Assembly (NCBI GenBank): GCA_046297495.1
Contig: JBKBIP010000032.1
Span: 1-64,000 of the forward strand
Source: JBKBIP01 sp046297495
GTDB taxonomy: Bacteria > Planctomycetota > Planctomycetia > Gemmatales > Gemmataceae
Reading direction: 5' to 3'
Length of the DNA stretch: 64,000 nucleotides
Shown: piece after piece, positions 1 through 9,598 of the stretch
Position numbering within the stretch: position 1 is the first letter of the stretch
How the letters are laid out: each line of letters begins with the position of its first letter
Notes under the pieces: model-generated
Seen by the model: the letters and a program-made list of their open reading frames with translations, nothing else
Told to the model about the DNA's origin: nothing
The model's database searches: none
Program-made: the position numbers and the translations under genes

Positions 1-958
1 GTCCCACCGGGGGCGTCCGGCCGCGCACCAGTGCCATCAAGCCGTAGGTCTTGGCTGGACCGCGTGGAAAAGGTTGACGATTGGACGATTCCATTCCGGC
101 ATCATCTAACAATCCCAGCTCCTGCAAAGTTTCATCGGACGGTCGAGCCAAGCCCCCGTCCTTGCGAATCCGCCAAAAATGCACGGCCATTAACCATACC
201 AGCATGATTGGCAGTACCATTACGTGCAACAAGTAAAAGCGCGTCAACGCCGGCTGGCCTACGTAGTCAGCGCCTAGAAGCAATTCCTTGCTCAATCCAC
301 CGGGGTCAAACCAATTAGTAATCCCCACGGCATCCGTTAGTTCTCGAGGAGACGCGGCGATATTCGCCCCTATGGTAGCCGCCCAATATGCTAACTGGTC
401 CCAAGGTAATAGGTAGCCGGTGAAACTCAATCCCAGCGTGACCATTAGTAAACATAAACCGATTAGCCAGTTAAATTCGCGTGGTCGTTTATAACTGGCG
501 GTGTAGAACACGCGCACGGCATGTAAGATCACCGTGATAACCATGATGTGCGCGCTCCAACGATGCAGATTTCGGATGAAGCGTCCCGTAGGTACCGTAT
601 AATGGATGTCCTTGATCGACTGGTAGGCAAGTTCCGTCGAGGGGGTGTAATAAATCATCAGCAGGACACCCGTGATCAACGCGATAAAAAAGCTGGCCAG
701 AGCGGCGATGCCCAAGCCGAATGTGGTCGTGAAGCGCAGGCTGAATACGTGGACGCGCGTCGAATGAATGTGATACAGAAAATTAGTGAACACTTTCTGC
801 ATCTGGGCGCGATCCGACGTTGGCTTACCACTGCGAAAAATGGCGTCCCGCAGGTGCGGCCATAGATGACGCAGATTGCGCATGAACCAGTAGCTGGCCG
901 GTGCGTCTTTCTCATGAGTAGGAGGTTCACCATCCAAAATTTGTTGATCCTGACTCAT
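1..958 (-). CDS. Cytochrome b/b6-type subunit of a Rieske/cytochrome b complex (3' end off window)
   Basis: This is the membrane haem subunit of a bc1/b6f-type quinol-oxidising complex. The frame starts at the ATG at 958 and stays open to base 2, giving about 319 residues without a stop, so the C-terminus lies outside the window. Haem-ligand helices are visible: NLHRWSAHIMVI and later FYLLHVMVLPIMLVW followed by a second His in MAVHFWRIRK. The helix FGLGIAALASFFIALITGVLLMIYYTP is typical of the family N-terminus. It follows the Rieske gene by 37 bases and is the fourth gene of a minus-strand operon. The residues after the b6-like core look like a soluble extension; what they fuse to cannot be seen. 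Confidence 0.93.
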   Translation of the reverse strand, partial: MSQDQQILDGEPPTHEKDAPASYWFMRNLRHLWPHLRDAIFRSGKPTSDRAQMQKVFTNFLYHIHSTRVHVFSLRFTTTFGLGIAALASFFIALITGVLLMIYYTPSTELAYQSIKDIHYTVPTGRFIRNLHRWSAHIMVITVILHAVRVFYTASYKRPREFNWLIGLCLLMVTLGLSFTGYLLPWDQLAYWAATIGANIAASPRELTDAVGITNWFDPGGLSKELLLGADYVGQPALTRFYLLHVMVLPIMLVWLMAVHFWRIRKDGGLARPSDETLQELGLLDDAGMESSNRQPFPRGPAKTYGLMALVRGRTPPVG

Positions 959-995
959 TCTTAACCTCCGATCCACGACCGCGCTTGTTGGTCTA

Positions 996-1478
996 TCAAC
1001 CCAGTGGATATTTGGTGCCCACCGGCACGGTGTTCGCCGTGTGTACCACTAATTGCCCATCAGGAGCCAAACTCAGCTCATACCAGGGTAATGAAGAAGG
1101 CGCTGGCCCTTGGGTTACCTTTCCATCGCGGCTAAAGTGGCTGCCATGACAGGGACATGAGTAGCCGTCCCCGGTCTGTGCCACGATGCAGCCTAAATGT
1201 GTACAGATGGCGGAGACTGCCCAAAAACCTTCGTCATCATGAACTAAAAATAGATTGTGTCCCGGTACCCGCACCGGCTCGCTACTGACAGGATAGTCGC
1301 CTGGAGTTCCGATTTTAATGGCTGTGGATTGCCCTGGCAGGACGCCTGGCTTGGGCATCCGCATTATCCCCACGGTGGCAAAGGTTAGCGCGCCTGCCGT
1401 GGTCCACCAAGCCGCTTGCGCCAGAAAATCGCGCCGCTCCTCGGAATTTTCTGGCTTATCGTGTTGTTCAACGGTCAT
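996..1478 (-). CDS. Rieske [2Fe-2S] protein (ubiquinol/menaquinol-oxidising complex)
   Basis: A 160-residue Rieske protein that would pass electrons from quinol to a high-potential acceptor in the cytochrome b complex. The cluster boxes are CTHLGC (Cys92, His94, Cys97) and CPCHGSHF (Cys108, Cys110, His111). The N-terminus has RRDFLAQAAWWTTAGALTFATVG, a double-Arg motif followed by a hydrophobic anchor as in Tat-inserted Rieske proteins. I chose the ATG at 1478 because it overlaps the stop of the upstream oxidoreductase by four bases (ATGA), which suggests translational coupling; a longer in-frame start at 1562 would lie deep inside that gene. The cytochrome b gene follows. Confidence 0.95.
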   Translation of the reverse strand: MTVEQHDKPENSEERRDFLAQAAWWTTAGALTFATVGIMRMPKPGVLPGQSTAIKIGTPGDYPVSSEPVRVPGHNLFLVHDDEGFWAVSAICTHLGCIVAQTGDGYSCPCHGSHFSRDGKVTQGPAPSSLPWYELSLAPDGQLVVHTANTVPVGTKYPLG

Positions 1479-3409
1479 CGCCAATTCTCCGAAAATGCGA
1501 ATCGTTCCATGGTAATCGCTCCGGTCGGACAACGTAGGGCGCAGTTCGCGCAGCGAATGCACACGGTTTCATCCTTGATAATGGCCGAGTGCTCCGCCAA
1601 GTCGGCACCCGGTCCAAAGCTCATGTCCAATAATTGAGCTAACTCCGGCTCACCAGCGAGTTCATTCGCTCCAACCAGCTTCAGACAGTTGGTGGGACAG
1701 ACATCGACACAACCACCGCAAAGAATGCATTTGTTGGCATCGAATATGGTGTTCACGCCACAATCGAGACAACGGCTGGCTTCGCATTGGGCCAAACTCT
1801 CGTCATAACCACGTTCAACTTGGGCGAGTGGCTTCGCCAAGCGTTCCTCGACGTTCAGAACCGGGATTGGGACGCGGCGTATTTTCTCGTAATCCAGCTC
1901 ACGCCGATAACCGTCCATCACACGATGCAGCTCGGTTAATTCCGGGACAATGCTTCGACCTGTTAGATATTGATACACCGAGCGGGCCGCCTGCTTACCG
2001 CTGGCAATGGCATGAATCATCAGCTTGGTACCGTGCGCCAAGTCTCCCGCCACGAAGACGCCCGGCGCCGTGGTAGCCAATGTTGTTGGTTCTAATTGAA
2101 TAATGCCCGGTGCCTTGAGCTGAATTCCGTTAGCATCGGGATCGATGAATGCTAAATCGGTGGCCTGCCCAACTGAAAGTATCACCGTGTCCGCCTCGAT
2201 GGTTGTCCGAATAGTCTCATCGAAAACGGGGTTAAATCTCTTGTTCTCATCGAAGACGCGCAGTACCTTTTGAAATTCAACAGCAGTAACCTTGCCGGTG
2301 GTGTCTCGAATGATGCGAACGGGACCAAGGCTGTTGTGGCGGATGATTCCTTCTTCATCTCCTTCCGCCACTTCGATATCGTCGGCTGGCATTTCTTGCC
2401 GACTTTCCAGGCAGCACAGGTGGACTTGGCGGACGTCTGCTTGGCGAGCGGCTACTCGGGCCACGTCCATGAACGTTTGCCGCAGTACCGTCCGGGCCAC
2501 ATCGTAAGCGACGTTGCCACCGCCGATGACAACAATGCGTTGTCCTAGCCGCGGCGGTTGGCCGAGAGAAACGTCGCGCAAGAAATCAACACCACCCAAC
2601 ACGTCGGGACCATCCACGCCAGGTAAATTTAACTTGCGTGACCGCTTCGCTCCCACGGCGATTACCACCGCAGCATGTTCCCGGCGTAATTGTTCAAAGG
2701 TAATGTCCTTGCCAATCTCGATGGAACAGCGAATTTGCACTCCCAGGGCTTCGATGACGGCCACTTCGGCTCGGATCAACTCACGGGGGAGGCGGTACTC
2801 CGGGACGCCCAAGGCCAGCATCCCTGCTGGCACGGGTTCAGCTTCGTAGATAATCGCGGGGACTCCCATGAGTGCCAGATCATGACCGCAAGCCAACCCC
2901 GCCGGCCCTGCTCCGATGATGGCAACGGGCTGCCCTTCGGGACGCAGCCAATTCGGCGAATGAATGGCATCAAGCAGTCGGTGAATCTCCTCCAGCGCTT
3001 CGCAGACACCGGAACCAGCCTCTTTGACGTACTGGTCACGAAATGCCTCCACTCCCATTTCAGCTACCAGCTTTTCTGTTCCGTACCGTTCCGTGGCTAC
3101 ACGTTTGAGCGCCCGGATGGCAATGGGCTGATCGTAGTGGCCGCGCCGGCACGCTGTCTCGCAAGGTGCTCCGCAAATTCGACCGCAGATGCTGGCCAGC
3201 GGGTTCGGACCACGGGCGATCAGGTACGCACGTCGGTAGTCCCCTTCGGCAATCGCTCGGACGTAGCCGCGCGCATCCGTATGTACCGGGCAGGCGTCCT
3301 GACATGGAATCTGCCGCCGCCAATACTCCACATCGGGAATCGTGACGTGGTAGGCATGGTCAGGATTATTCACGGATTGGTTCATGCTGTCAGCGTTTGT
3401 CAAATCCAT
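1475..3409 (-). CDS. GltD-like FAD/NAD(P)-dependent oxidoreductase with C-terminal 2x[4Fe-4S] ferredoxin domain
   Basis: A 644-residue flavoprotein of the glutamate-synthase small-subunit (GltD/NfnB-like) class. The N-terminal part carries the Cys pattern of that family (Cys36, 40, 75, 79, 83, 87). A dinucleotide-binding GAGPAG motif lies near residue 166 and a second, VVIGGGN, follows. The tail holds two [4Fe-4S] boxes, CILCGGCVDVCP from Cys561 and CIRCANCALRCP from Cys617. The start at 3409 has GGAG seven bases upstream; an internal ATG at 3385 is possible. Its place between a Cys-rich protein and the Rieske gene argues that it is a subunit or partner of the cytochrome b complex exchanging electrons with NAD(P)H or ferredoxin, rather than a glutamate synthase subunit. 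That role is inference. Confidence 0.9.
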   Translation of the reverse strand: MDLTNADSMNQSVNNPDHAYHVTIPDVEYWRRQIPCQDACPVHTDARGYVRAIAEGDYRRAYLIARGPNPLASICGRICGAPCETACRRGHYDQPIAIRALKRVATERYGTEKLVAEMGVEAFRDQYVKEAGSGVCEALEEIHRLLDAIHSPNWLRPEGQPVAIIGAGPAGLACGHDLALMGVPAIIYEAEPVPAGMLALGVPEYRLPRELIRAEVAVIEALGVQIRCSIEIGKDITFEQLRREHAAVVIAVGAKRSRKLNLPGVDGPDVLGGVDFLRDVSLGQPPRLGQRIVVIGGGNVAYDVARTVLRQTFMDVARVAARQADVRQVHLCCLESRQEMPADDIEVAEGDEEGIIRHNSLGPVRIIRDTTGKVTAVEFQKVLRVFDENKRFNPVFDETIRTTIEADTVILSVGQATDLAFIDPDANGIQLKAPGIIQLEPTTLATTAPGVFVAGDLAHGTKLMIHAIASGKQAARSVYQYLTGRSIVPELTELHRVMDGYRRELDYEKIRRVPIPVLNVEERLAKPLAQVERGYDESLAQCEASRCLDCGVNTIFDANKCILCGGCVDVCPTNCLKLVGANELAGEPELAQLLDMSFGPGADLAEHSAIIKDETVCIRCANCALRCPTGAITMERFAFSENWR

Positions 3410-3484
3410 GCCATTGCTCCAGTCCGTGATTGATAGGCAATGTCCGTACTCCACCCATCAACTTTCGCGGCAATGCCATACCAC

Positions 3485-4276
3485 TCACTCTTTACCCACC
3501 AGTTTTTTCTGGGATCGCGCGGCCGCGTCGATCAACTGCCGCAACCGCTGCCACGCCAATGGAAAGCCACGCCAAATCGGTCTCCCCGTGGAAAATTCCG
3601 TGGCCCAAGCTCGATACATATGTTTGTTCGCCTCCTCCCACTGATCGGCGACGGCGGCGACGACGGCCTCGGCCGCCGCAGCTTCCGCTTGCTTGGCATA
3701 TTCCTCTACTCGTGTCAGCCATTGGACTGCCGCTTGCCAATCCTTTCGCTCTACTGGGTTAGTGACTTGGTCCGCCCTGATTTCCGCCCGCGTGGCCGTC
3801 CATCCTTTCAAATCCAAGCCGGTCTTGCCAAACGTCGTGTGCCAGTCGCACCCTGTCCATGTCCCCGTCGCTTCTTGGTATGCTTGGCGAATATCCTCAA
3901 TACTGACTTCTTCCATGTCCTCTAATTCGGTGACTGCCTGATAGATGCGTTCCCGTCTCTGGAATCGTTCATCCACGGTTTCTATCGCCTGCGTGATCAA
4001 CACAAGCAGGTACTCCATCGGACACGGACAGATGCTACTGTGCAGGAAGGCACAGGTCGAGCAAATCACTTGGCGGTTGTGGTCTAAATAGGGTTCCACG
4101 GAATCGCTTTGTACCGCATGGATGGAATCGATTAATTCCGGCAAATGAAGCTCCACGCCACAGTTCTTGCCCAGCGGCGTGCAAGGCGGACCACCGGGTG
4201 GTCGTTCGACACACCGACTGCACACTTGCTCACGAATCTCCTGCAAATATTCAGCAAGTTCCATATCGGTCATCAT
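3485..4276 (-). CDS. Uncharacterised Cys-rich protein, first gene of the Rieske/cytochrome b operon
   Basis: A 263-residue soluble protein that I cannot place in a named family. The first hundred residues hold two groups of cysteines, CSRC...CTPLGKNC and CSTC...CPC, which could bind zinc or an iron-sulfur cluster. The C-terminal half is Ala/Glu/Trp-rich and predicted helical, with no membrane segment. The start at 4276 follows AGAGGTG at good spacing; the adjacent ATG at 4273 is equally possible. The gene lies 75 bases upstream of the FAD oxidoreductase on the same strand, so it is probably co-transcribed with the respiratory genes and may be an accessory subunit or assembly factor. Confidence 0.8.
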   Translation of the reverse strand: MMTDMELAEYLQEIREQVCSRCVERPPGGPPCTPLGKNCGVELHLPELIDSIHAVQSDSVEPYLDHNRQVICSTCAFLHSSICPCPMEYLLVLITQAIETVDERFQRRERIYQAVTELEDMEEVSIEDIRQAYQEATGTWTGCDWHTTFGKTGLDLKGWTATRAEIRADQVTNPVERKDWQAAVQWLTRVEEYAKQAEAAAAEAVVAAVADQWEEANKHMYRAWATEFSTGRPIWRGFPLAWQRLRQLIDAAARSQKKLVGKE

Positions 4277-4499
4277 GTCGCACCTCTCATCCCAAACTCG
4301 ATAGAGAATGAATTTTGCCACCAGGTAATGAGTCCTCTAGCACTTTCCATGCCGCGGATGCGTTTGATGAGGATTCATCCGTTCCAGCCAGATGTAAACG
4401 GTGTCTCGTCCTCGCCAACGAATTACTCCAAGCCACGCCCACTCTCCCAAAAACTGGGGAAGGACGGTCACGCGTCTGGAATTGTTACCGATAATGCAC

Positions 4500-4530
4500 A
4501 GACTCTGTGCTAATTCGCACAGAGTCTTTT
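4500..4530 (+). terminator. Perfect 11-bp hairpin followed by T-run
   Basis: The arms GACTCTGTGC (4501-4510) and GCACAGAGTC (4517-4526) pair perfectly around a TAATTC loop, with one more A-T pair, and TTTT follows. This has the form of an intrinsic terminator on the plus strand. No plus-strand gene lies directly upstream, so it may end a small or antisense RNA, or act as an insulating hairpin between divergent promoters. Confidence 0.6.
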
Positions 4531-4642
4531 CCCTGTGCTACTGAATGCAATCGTGTTCAACGAGAAGTATCCGGAAATGTGACGAATCCATCGGCCTTGA
4601 CCGTGAACAACCGTGCTCAGTTTTCATCTTGTTTCAGAACTC

Positions 4643-4670
4643 TTTGAAAATCGAGGAATCCCGCTATAAT
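4643..4670 (+). promoter_or_regulatory. Putative sigma70-type promoter of mqnA
   Basis: A perfect TATAAT at 4665-4670 is preceded by TTTGAA (4643-4648, spacer 16) or TTGAAA (4644-4649, spacer 15). Transcription would start near 4677, about 38 bases before the mqnA start codon. The match is by eye. Confidence 0.5.
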
Positions 4671-4714
4671 GGGAGTGGGTGAACCGAATGGTCACTTTGA
4701 AGAGGAGAAGGTAC

Positions 4715-5533
4715 ATGGATGCTCCGGTACGCGTCGGTGCCGTGAACTATCTGAACACCAAGCCGCTCATCCACGAGCTGGAGACGCTGGCGGCGAACAT
4801 CGAATTGATCTTGGAAGTTCCGAGCAAGTTGGCTGACCTGCTGGCGGCGGGACAACTGGATGTCGGTCTGATTCCGGTCATTGAATACTTCCGCGCCGGC
4901 GGCTATCGCATCGTGCCCGACATCTCCATCGCTTCGCGTGGGCCGGTGCTGAGTGTGACACTGTTTAGCCGGAAGCCGTGGGCCGACATCCGCCGCGTGG
5001 CCCTCGATGACGGCTCGCGCACCAGCGCCGCCCTGGCCCAAGTGCTGTTGCGCAAGCGCTATGGCGTGAAGCCAGACGTGGTACCACTGCCGCTCGACGA
5101 AGCCGCCGAGGATGTGGACGCCGACGCCGTTCTGCTGATTGGCGACCGAGCCATGCGGGCCTGTCTGCCCGGCTTCGATTATGCCTTCGATCTGGGTCAG
5201 GAATGGCACGACTGGACGGGGCTGCCGTTCGTCTATGCGGTGTGGGCGGTGCGCGCGGGGGCCGAGTTGGGCACAGTGGCCGAGGCGCTGCACGAGGCGA
5301 AACGGCGTGGCTGCCGGCGCATCGGCCAGATCGCTCACCACGAAGCGCCGCGCCTGGGTCTGGACGCTGGTTTCTGCCGCCGTTATTTACAAAGTATCAT
5401 CCACTTCGACCTCGGCCCCCGCGAAATCGCCGGCCTGCACCATTACTACATGCTGGCCTGCGAACTGGACCTGGCCCCCGCTGGCGTCCCGGTGCGGTTG
5501 TTGGAGCGGGAGAAGGAAGTAGTGGCGGGGTGA
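4715..5533 (+). CDS. mqnA: Chorismate dehydratase MqnA (futalosine menaquinone pathway)
   Basis: A 272-residue protein that would convert chorismate to 3-[(1-carboxyvinyl)oxy]benzoate, the first step of the futalosine route to menaquinone. The N-terminus VRVGAVNYLNTKPL is the signature of the MqnA/MqnD periplasmic-binding-protein fold, and length fits the family. I chose the ATG at 4715 because AGGAG lies just upstream at 4702-4708 and the family motif begins directly after it; the ATG at 4685 and the in-frame start at 4679 have no comparable site. mqnC lies about 1.1 kb downstream on the same strand, separated by a Uma2 gene and a scaffold gap. The other pathway genes (mqnB, mqnD, mqnE) are not in the window. 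Confidence 0.93.
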   Translation: MDAPVRVGAVNYLNTKPLIHELETLAANIELILEVPSKLADLLAAGQLDVGLIPVIEYFRAGGYRIVPDISIASRGPVLSVTLFSRKPWADIRRVALDDGSRTSAALAQVLLRKRYGVKPDVVPLPLDEAAEDVDADAVLLIGDRAMRACLPGFDYAFDLGQEWHDWTGLPFVYAVWAVRAGAELGTVAEALHEAKRRGCRRIGQIAHHEAPRLGLDAGFCRRYLQSIIHFDLGPREIAGLHHYYMLACELDLAPAGVPVRLLEREKEVVAG

Positions 5534-5839
5534 GGATGATCGTTGAAGATGGGAATTCATCAGTTCGCGCACGCTGGCGAGCGCGAACCGATCAATCTTC
5601 TTGTGTATGTTGAATAAAATCAGGCCGCATGGTTTGAGTTGACTGACTCTAATGGGAGGAAGGGACATATCATGTTATAATCACTCTGGTGATGNNNNNN
5701 NNNNNNNNNNNNNNNNNNNNNNNNNNNNNNNNNNNNNNNNNNNNNNNNNNNNNNNNNNNNNNNNNNNNNNNNNNNNNNNNNNNNNNNNNNNNNGAATCAG
5801 CGGATCAATAATGCCCTCTCTATTTCAGGAGGTCCTTTC
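5534..5839. other. Intergenic stretch with scaffold gap (N 5695-5793)
   Basis: Between mqnA and the Uma2 gene there is a stem formed by TTCGCGC (5564-5570) and GCGCGAA (5581-5587), whose right flank shares a motif with two other intergenic sites (see repeats). A TATAAT occurs at 5676-5681 without a clear -35 box. The remainder is 99 N, so a promoter or short gene could be hidden. Confidence 0.6.
5580..5597 (-). repeat. Copy of dispersed palindromic motif B
   Basis: AGCGCGAACCGATC (5580-5593) is the reverse complement of a 14-mer found at 54205-54218, and 13 of the 14 bases recur at 33088-33100. The extended form GCGCGAACCGATCAATC matches 33116-33132 at 15 of 17 positions. All copies lie between genes. 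Confidence 0.5.
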
Positions 5840-6616
5840 ATGAATCAAATTCCCGCTGCCAAACCACCCACTGAGTACGTTCTCGATCCTGATGTCTATC
5901 CTCATGTGGACCATATAGAGACGGAGGACGATACGCCCGTGGATAATATCTATTCCGAACGGCAAATGCGGTTGTTGGTCGATCCGTTGTACAGTTCATG
6001 GCCAGGACCGGGCGACGGTCGGCCGTTTTTGGCGATGGCCAACGTGGGTTTGTTCTTCGGTCTGAGGATGGATCCGGTGGTTCCCGATGTCATGCTCAGC
6101 CTTGATGTGGTGCCAGATCAGGATATGACCAATAAAGAAAACCTGGCGTATTTTATTTGGGTTCTCGGTAAAGCCCCCGACGTCGTCATCGAAATTGTCT
6201 CCAACAAGAAAGGGGGTGAAGATGACACGAAACTGGCCATCTATGCGCGATTGGGGATCAGCTACTATATCATCTGGGACCCCCGAGAATTCCTTAAATC
6301 AGGCAAACTCCGGGTTTTCTGTCTCGAAGGACGCAGCTATCGCCCGCAGACGGAAACTTGGCTCACCGATGTTGGGCTGGGATTGACTACATGGACCGGC
6401 AACTTTGAAGGACTCCATCAACTCTGGCTTCGTTGGTGTGACAAGTCGGGAACGCTCTTGTTGACGGGAGAGGAACGCGCCGAACAGGAAAAACAACGCG
6501 CCGAACAGGAAAAACAACGCGCTGAACAGGAAAAACAACGCGCCGAACAGGAAAAACAACGCGCCGAGAAATTAGCCGAGAAGCTACGACAATTAGGCGT
6601 CGATCCGAATGCTTGA
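5840..6616 (+). CDS. Uma2-family PD-(D/E)XK nuclease-like protein
   Basis: A 258-residue member of the Uma2 (DUF820) family, a PD-(D/E)XK restriction-endonuclease-like fold with no settled function that is often present in many copies in planctomycetes and cyanobacteria. The core signature is VPDVMLSLD followed by PDVVIEIVSNKKGGED and KLAIYARLGISYYIIWDP, giving the Asp...Glu-x-Val/Lys active-site pattern. The C-terminus is a charged coiled coil built of four AEQEKQR heptads encoded by a 21-bp tandem repeat, ending KLRQLGVDPNA. CAGGAGG lies seven bases before the ATG. The gene sits between mqnA and mqnC and does not look functionally linked to them. Confidence 0.85.
   Translation: MNQIPAAKPPTEYVLDPDVYPHVDHIETEDDTPVDNIYSERQMRLLVDPLYSSWPGPGDGRPFLAMANVGLFFGLRMDPVVPDVMLSLDVVPDQDMTNKENLAYFIWVLGKAPDVVIEIVSNKKGGEDDTKLAIYARLGISYYIIWDPREFLKSGKLRVFCLEGRSYRPQTETWLTDVGLGLTTWTGNFEGLHQLWLRWCDKSGTLLLTGEERAEQEKQRAEQEKQRAEQEKQRAEQEKQRAEKLAEKLRQLGVDPNA
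6476..6559 (+). repeat. Four tandem 21-bp units inside the Uma2 gene
   Basis: The unit begins CGCGCCGAACAGG and is repeated at 6476, 6497, 6518 and 6539; the third copy differs by one C-to-T change. Each unit encodes one AEQEKQR heptad of the C-terminal coiled coil. Copy number could vary between strains by slippage without breaking the frame. Confidence 0.9.
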
Positions 6617-6631
6617 AACGGAGACCCAACC

Positions 6632-7726
<1,095 letters not shown>

Positions 7727-7804
7727 ATGCTGATTGGGAATGTGAACGCATCGTTCCACGCGATAAAGAAGCCAACATGAAACGATAATCGGAACAACAA
7801 CGTC

Positions 7805-9598
7805 TCACTGGTGATTGGGCCGATGTTCGGCGGGGCGCTGTTCATGCGTTAAATTGAGCGCGGTGTTGACCAACGCCACATGAGAGAACGCCTGTGGAAA
7901 GTTGCCAATCAAGCGCCGCGCCCTGGTGTCGTATTCCTCGGATAATAGGCCGACATCGTTACGGAGCGCGAGCAAGCGCTCGAACACCTGCTGGGCTTCG
8001 GCGCGCCGGCCTTGCAAGATCAGATTGTCGGCATACCAGAAGGTACATGCCAGGAATTTCCCCTCGTTGCCGGGCAGTCCATCCAGGCCGGGCTTGGGCG
8101 TGTAGCGCGACACGAAGCCGTCGCTCAGCAATTCATTTTCGATGGCTGCCACCATGCTGGCCACGCGCGGATCGGCGGCGGGCAAGAACCCCACGATGGG
8201 AATGAGCAACAAGCTGGCGTCCAACTCGGTGGCGCCGTAATACTGCGTGAAGGTATTGCGCTGGGGATCGAACGCTTTCTGGCAAATATCGTCGTGCATC
8301 GTTTGCCGCAGGGATTGCCAGTGTTCGATGGGACCTTCCAAGCCAAAACGCTGGGCCGATTTGATCATGCGATCCACCGCCACCCACGCCATGACCTTGG
8401 AATGCGTGAAATGCCGGCGCGGGCCGCGCACCTCCCAAATCCCTTCATCCGGTTGTGTCCACGCTTCCTCGACAAATTTCATCAGTTCCAGCCCCACCCC
8501 CCACGAGTCGGGATTGAGTTGCAAACCCATGCGGCGGGCAATGTGCATGGCGTCCAGCACCTCGCCGAAGACATCGAGTTGAAACTGCTTGTGGGCGGCA
8601 TTGCCAATGCGCACCGGAGCCGAGTTTTCATAGCCCGGCAGCCAATCGAGTATCTCTTCGGTCAGCCGCCGTTCCCCGGCCAAGCCATACATAATGTTGA
8701 TTTGCGACGGCTTGCCGGCGACCGCGCGGTGCAACCACTCGCGCCAGGACCCCGCTTCGTGGATGTAGCCGCTCATCATCAACGAATACAACGTGAACGA
8801 GGCGTCGCGCAGCCAGCAATAGCGATAGTCCCAGTTGCGGACTCCCCCCAATTCCTCTGGCAAGGACGTGGTGGCGGCGGCCACGATGCCCCCCGTTGGC
8901 GCGAAGGTGAGAGCCTTCAAGGTGATCAGCGACCGCAAGACGGCGTCCCGATATGGCCCCTGGTACGTGCAATGACTGGCCCAACGCCGCCACCAACGCT
9001 CGGTTTCGTAAATCGTCCGTTCGGCATCGAGGGGGGGCGGCGACGACTGGTGCGAGGCCTGCCAGGTCATCACGAACGGCAGCCGTTGCCCGGCCCGGAC
9101 GGTGAACTCGGCCACGGTCGTCTCGTTATGGCCGACTACTGCGACCGGAGAACGGACCAGCAACATGTCGGGACCGGCAATGGCGCGGATGCCGTGCTCT
9201 GTGTGTGTCACCCAAGGAACGATGGAGCCATAGTCGCAACGAATGATCAGCTCCAAGCGCATCGGCACTTCCCCTTGGGTGCCAACGACTTGGCGGACCA
9301 GTTGCAATTCCTTGGTCCGTTCCGGCATGCAATCAATTACCGTCACGCAACCGGCATCGGTCACGAATTCGGTTTCCAAAATGAGGGTGTTGTCCCGATA
9401 GCGCCGGCGTACTTCCCGCGCTGGCACGGCGGGAGCGATCCGCCAACGCCCATGTTCGGGCCGCCCCAGCAAGGCCGCGAAACAGGCTGGCGAGTCGAAA
9501 CGCGGAAAGCACAACCAATCAATCGACCCATCACGCCCCACCAGGGCCGCCGTTTGACAATCGCCGATCAGAGCATAGTCTTCGATGCGAGATGCCAT
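7805..9598 (-). CDS. Glycoside hydrolase family 15 protein
   Basis: A 597-residue cytoplasmic protein with no signal peptide. The opening IEDYALIGDCQTAALVGRDG and the central GGVRNWDYRYCWLRDASFTL are diagnostic of GH15 proteins of the glucoamylase/trehalase-like subgroup. The family hydrolyses alpha-glucosidic bonds in glucans, dextrans or trehalose, and the substrate cannot be told from sequence. The length of about 600 is usual for the trehalase-like branch. The ATG at 9598 follows GGAGA. The gene stands alone and is convergent with mqnC. Confidence 0.92.
   Translation of the reverse strand: MASRIEDYALIGDCQTAALVGRDGSIDWLCFPRFDSPACFAALLGRPEHGRWRIAPAVPAREVRRRYRDNTLILETEFVTDAGCVTVIDCMPERTKELQLVRQVVGTQGEVPMRLELIIRCDYGSIVPWVTHTEHGIRAIAGPDMLLVRSPVAVVGHNETTVAEFTVRAGQRLPFVMTWQASHQSSPPPLDAERTIYETERWWRRWASHCTYQGPYRDAVLRSLITLKALTFAPTGGIVAAATTSLPEELGGVRNWDYRYCWLRDASFTLYSLMMSGYIHEAGSWREWLHRAVAGKPSQINIMYGLAGERRLTEEILDWLPGYENSAPVRIGNAAHKQFQLDVFGEVLDAMHIARRMGLQLNPDSWGVGLELMKFVEEAWTQPDEGIWEVRGPRRHFTHSKVMAWVAVDRMIKSAQRFGLEGPIEHWQSLRQTMHDDICQKAFDPQRNTFTQYYGATELDASLLLIPIVGFLPAADPRVASMVAAIENELLSDGFVSRYTPKPGLDGLPGNEGKFLACTFWYADNLILQGRRAEAQQVFERLLALRNDVGLLSEEYDTRARRLIGNFPQAFSHVALVNTALNLTHEQRPAEHRPNHQ

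Larger units (their letters stand above)
4277..4714. other. Divergent intergenic region between the Rieske operon and mqnA
   Basis: This 438-base spacer separates the minus-strand respiratory operon from plus-strand mqnA. It holds a strong hairpin (4500-4530) and a likely mqnA promoter (4643-4670), both listed separately. No convincing coding frame is seen. Confidence 0.7.

Noticed and set aside
1475..3409. Glutamate synthase small subunit
   Set aside because: The N-terminal fold fits GltD, but the added ferredoxin tail and overlap with the Rieske gene argue for a respiratory role.
6476..6559. CRISPR array
   Set aside because: The 21-bp units are directly tandem without spacers and lie in a coding frame.
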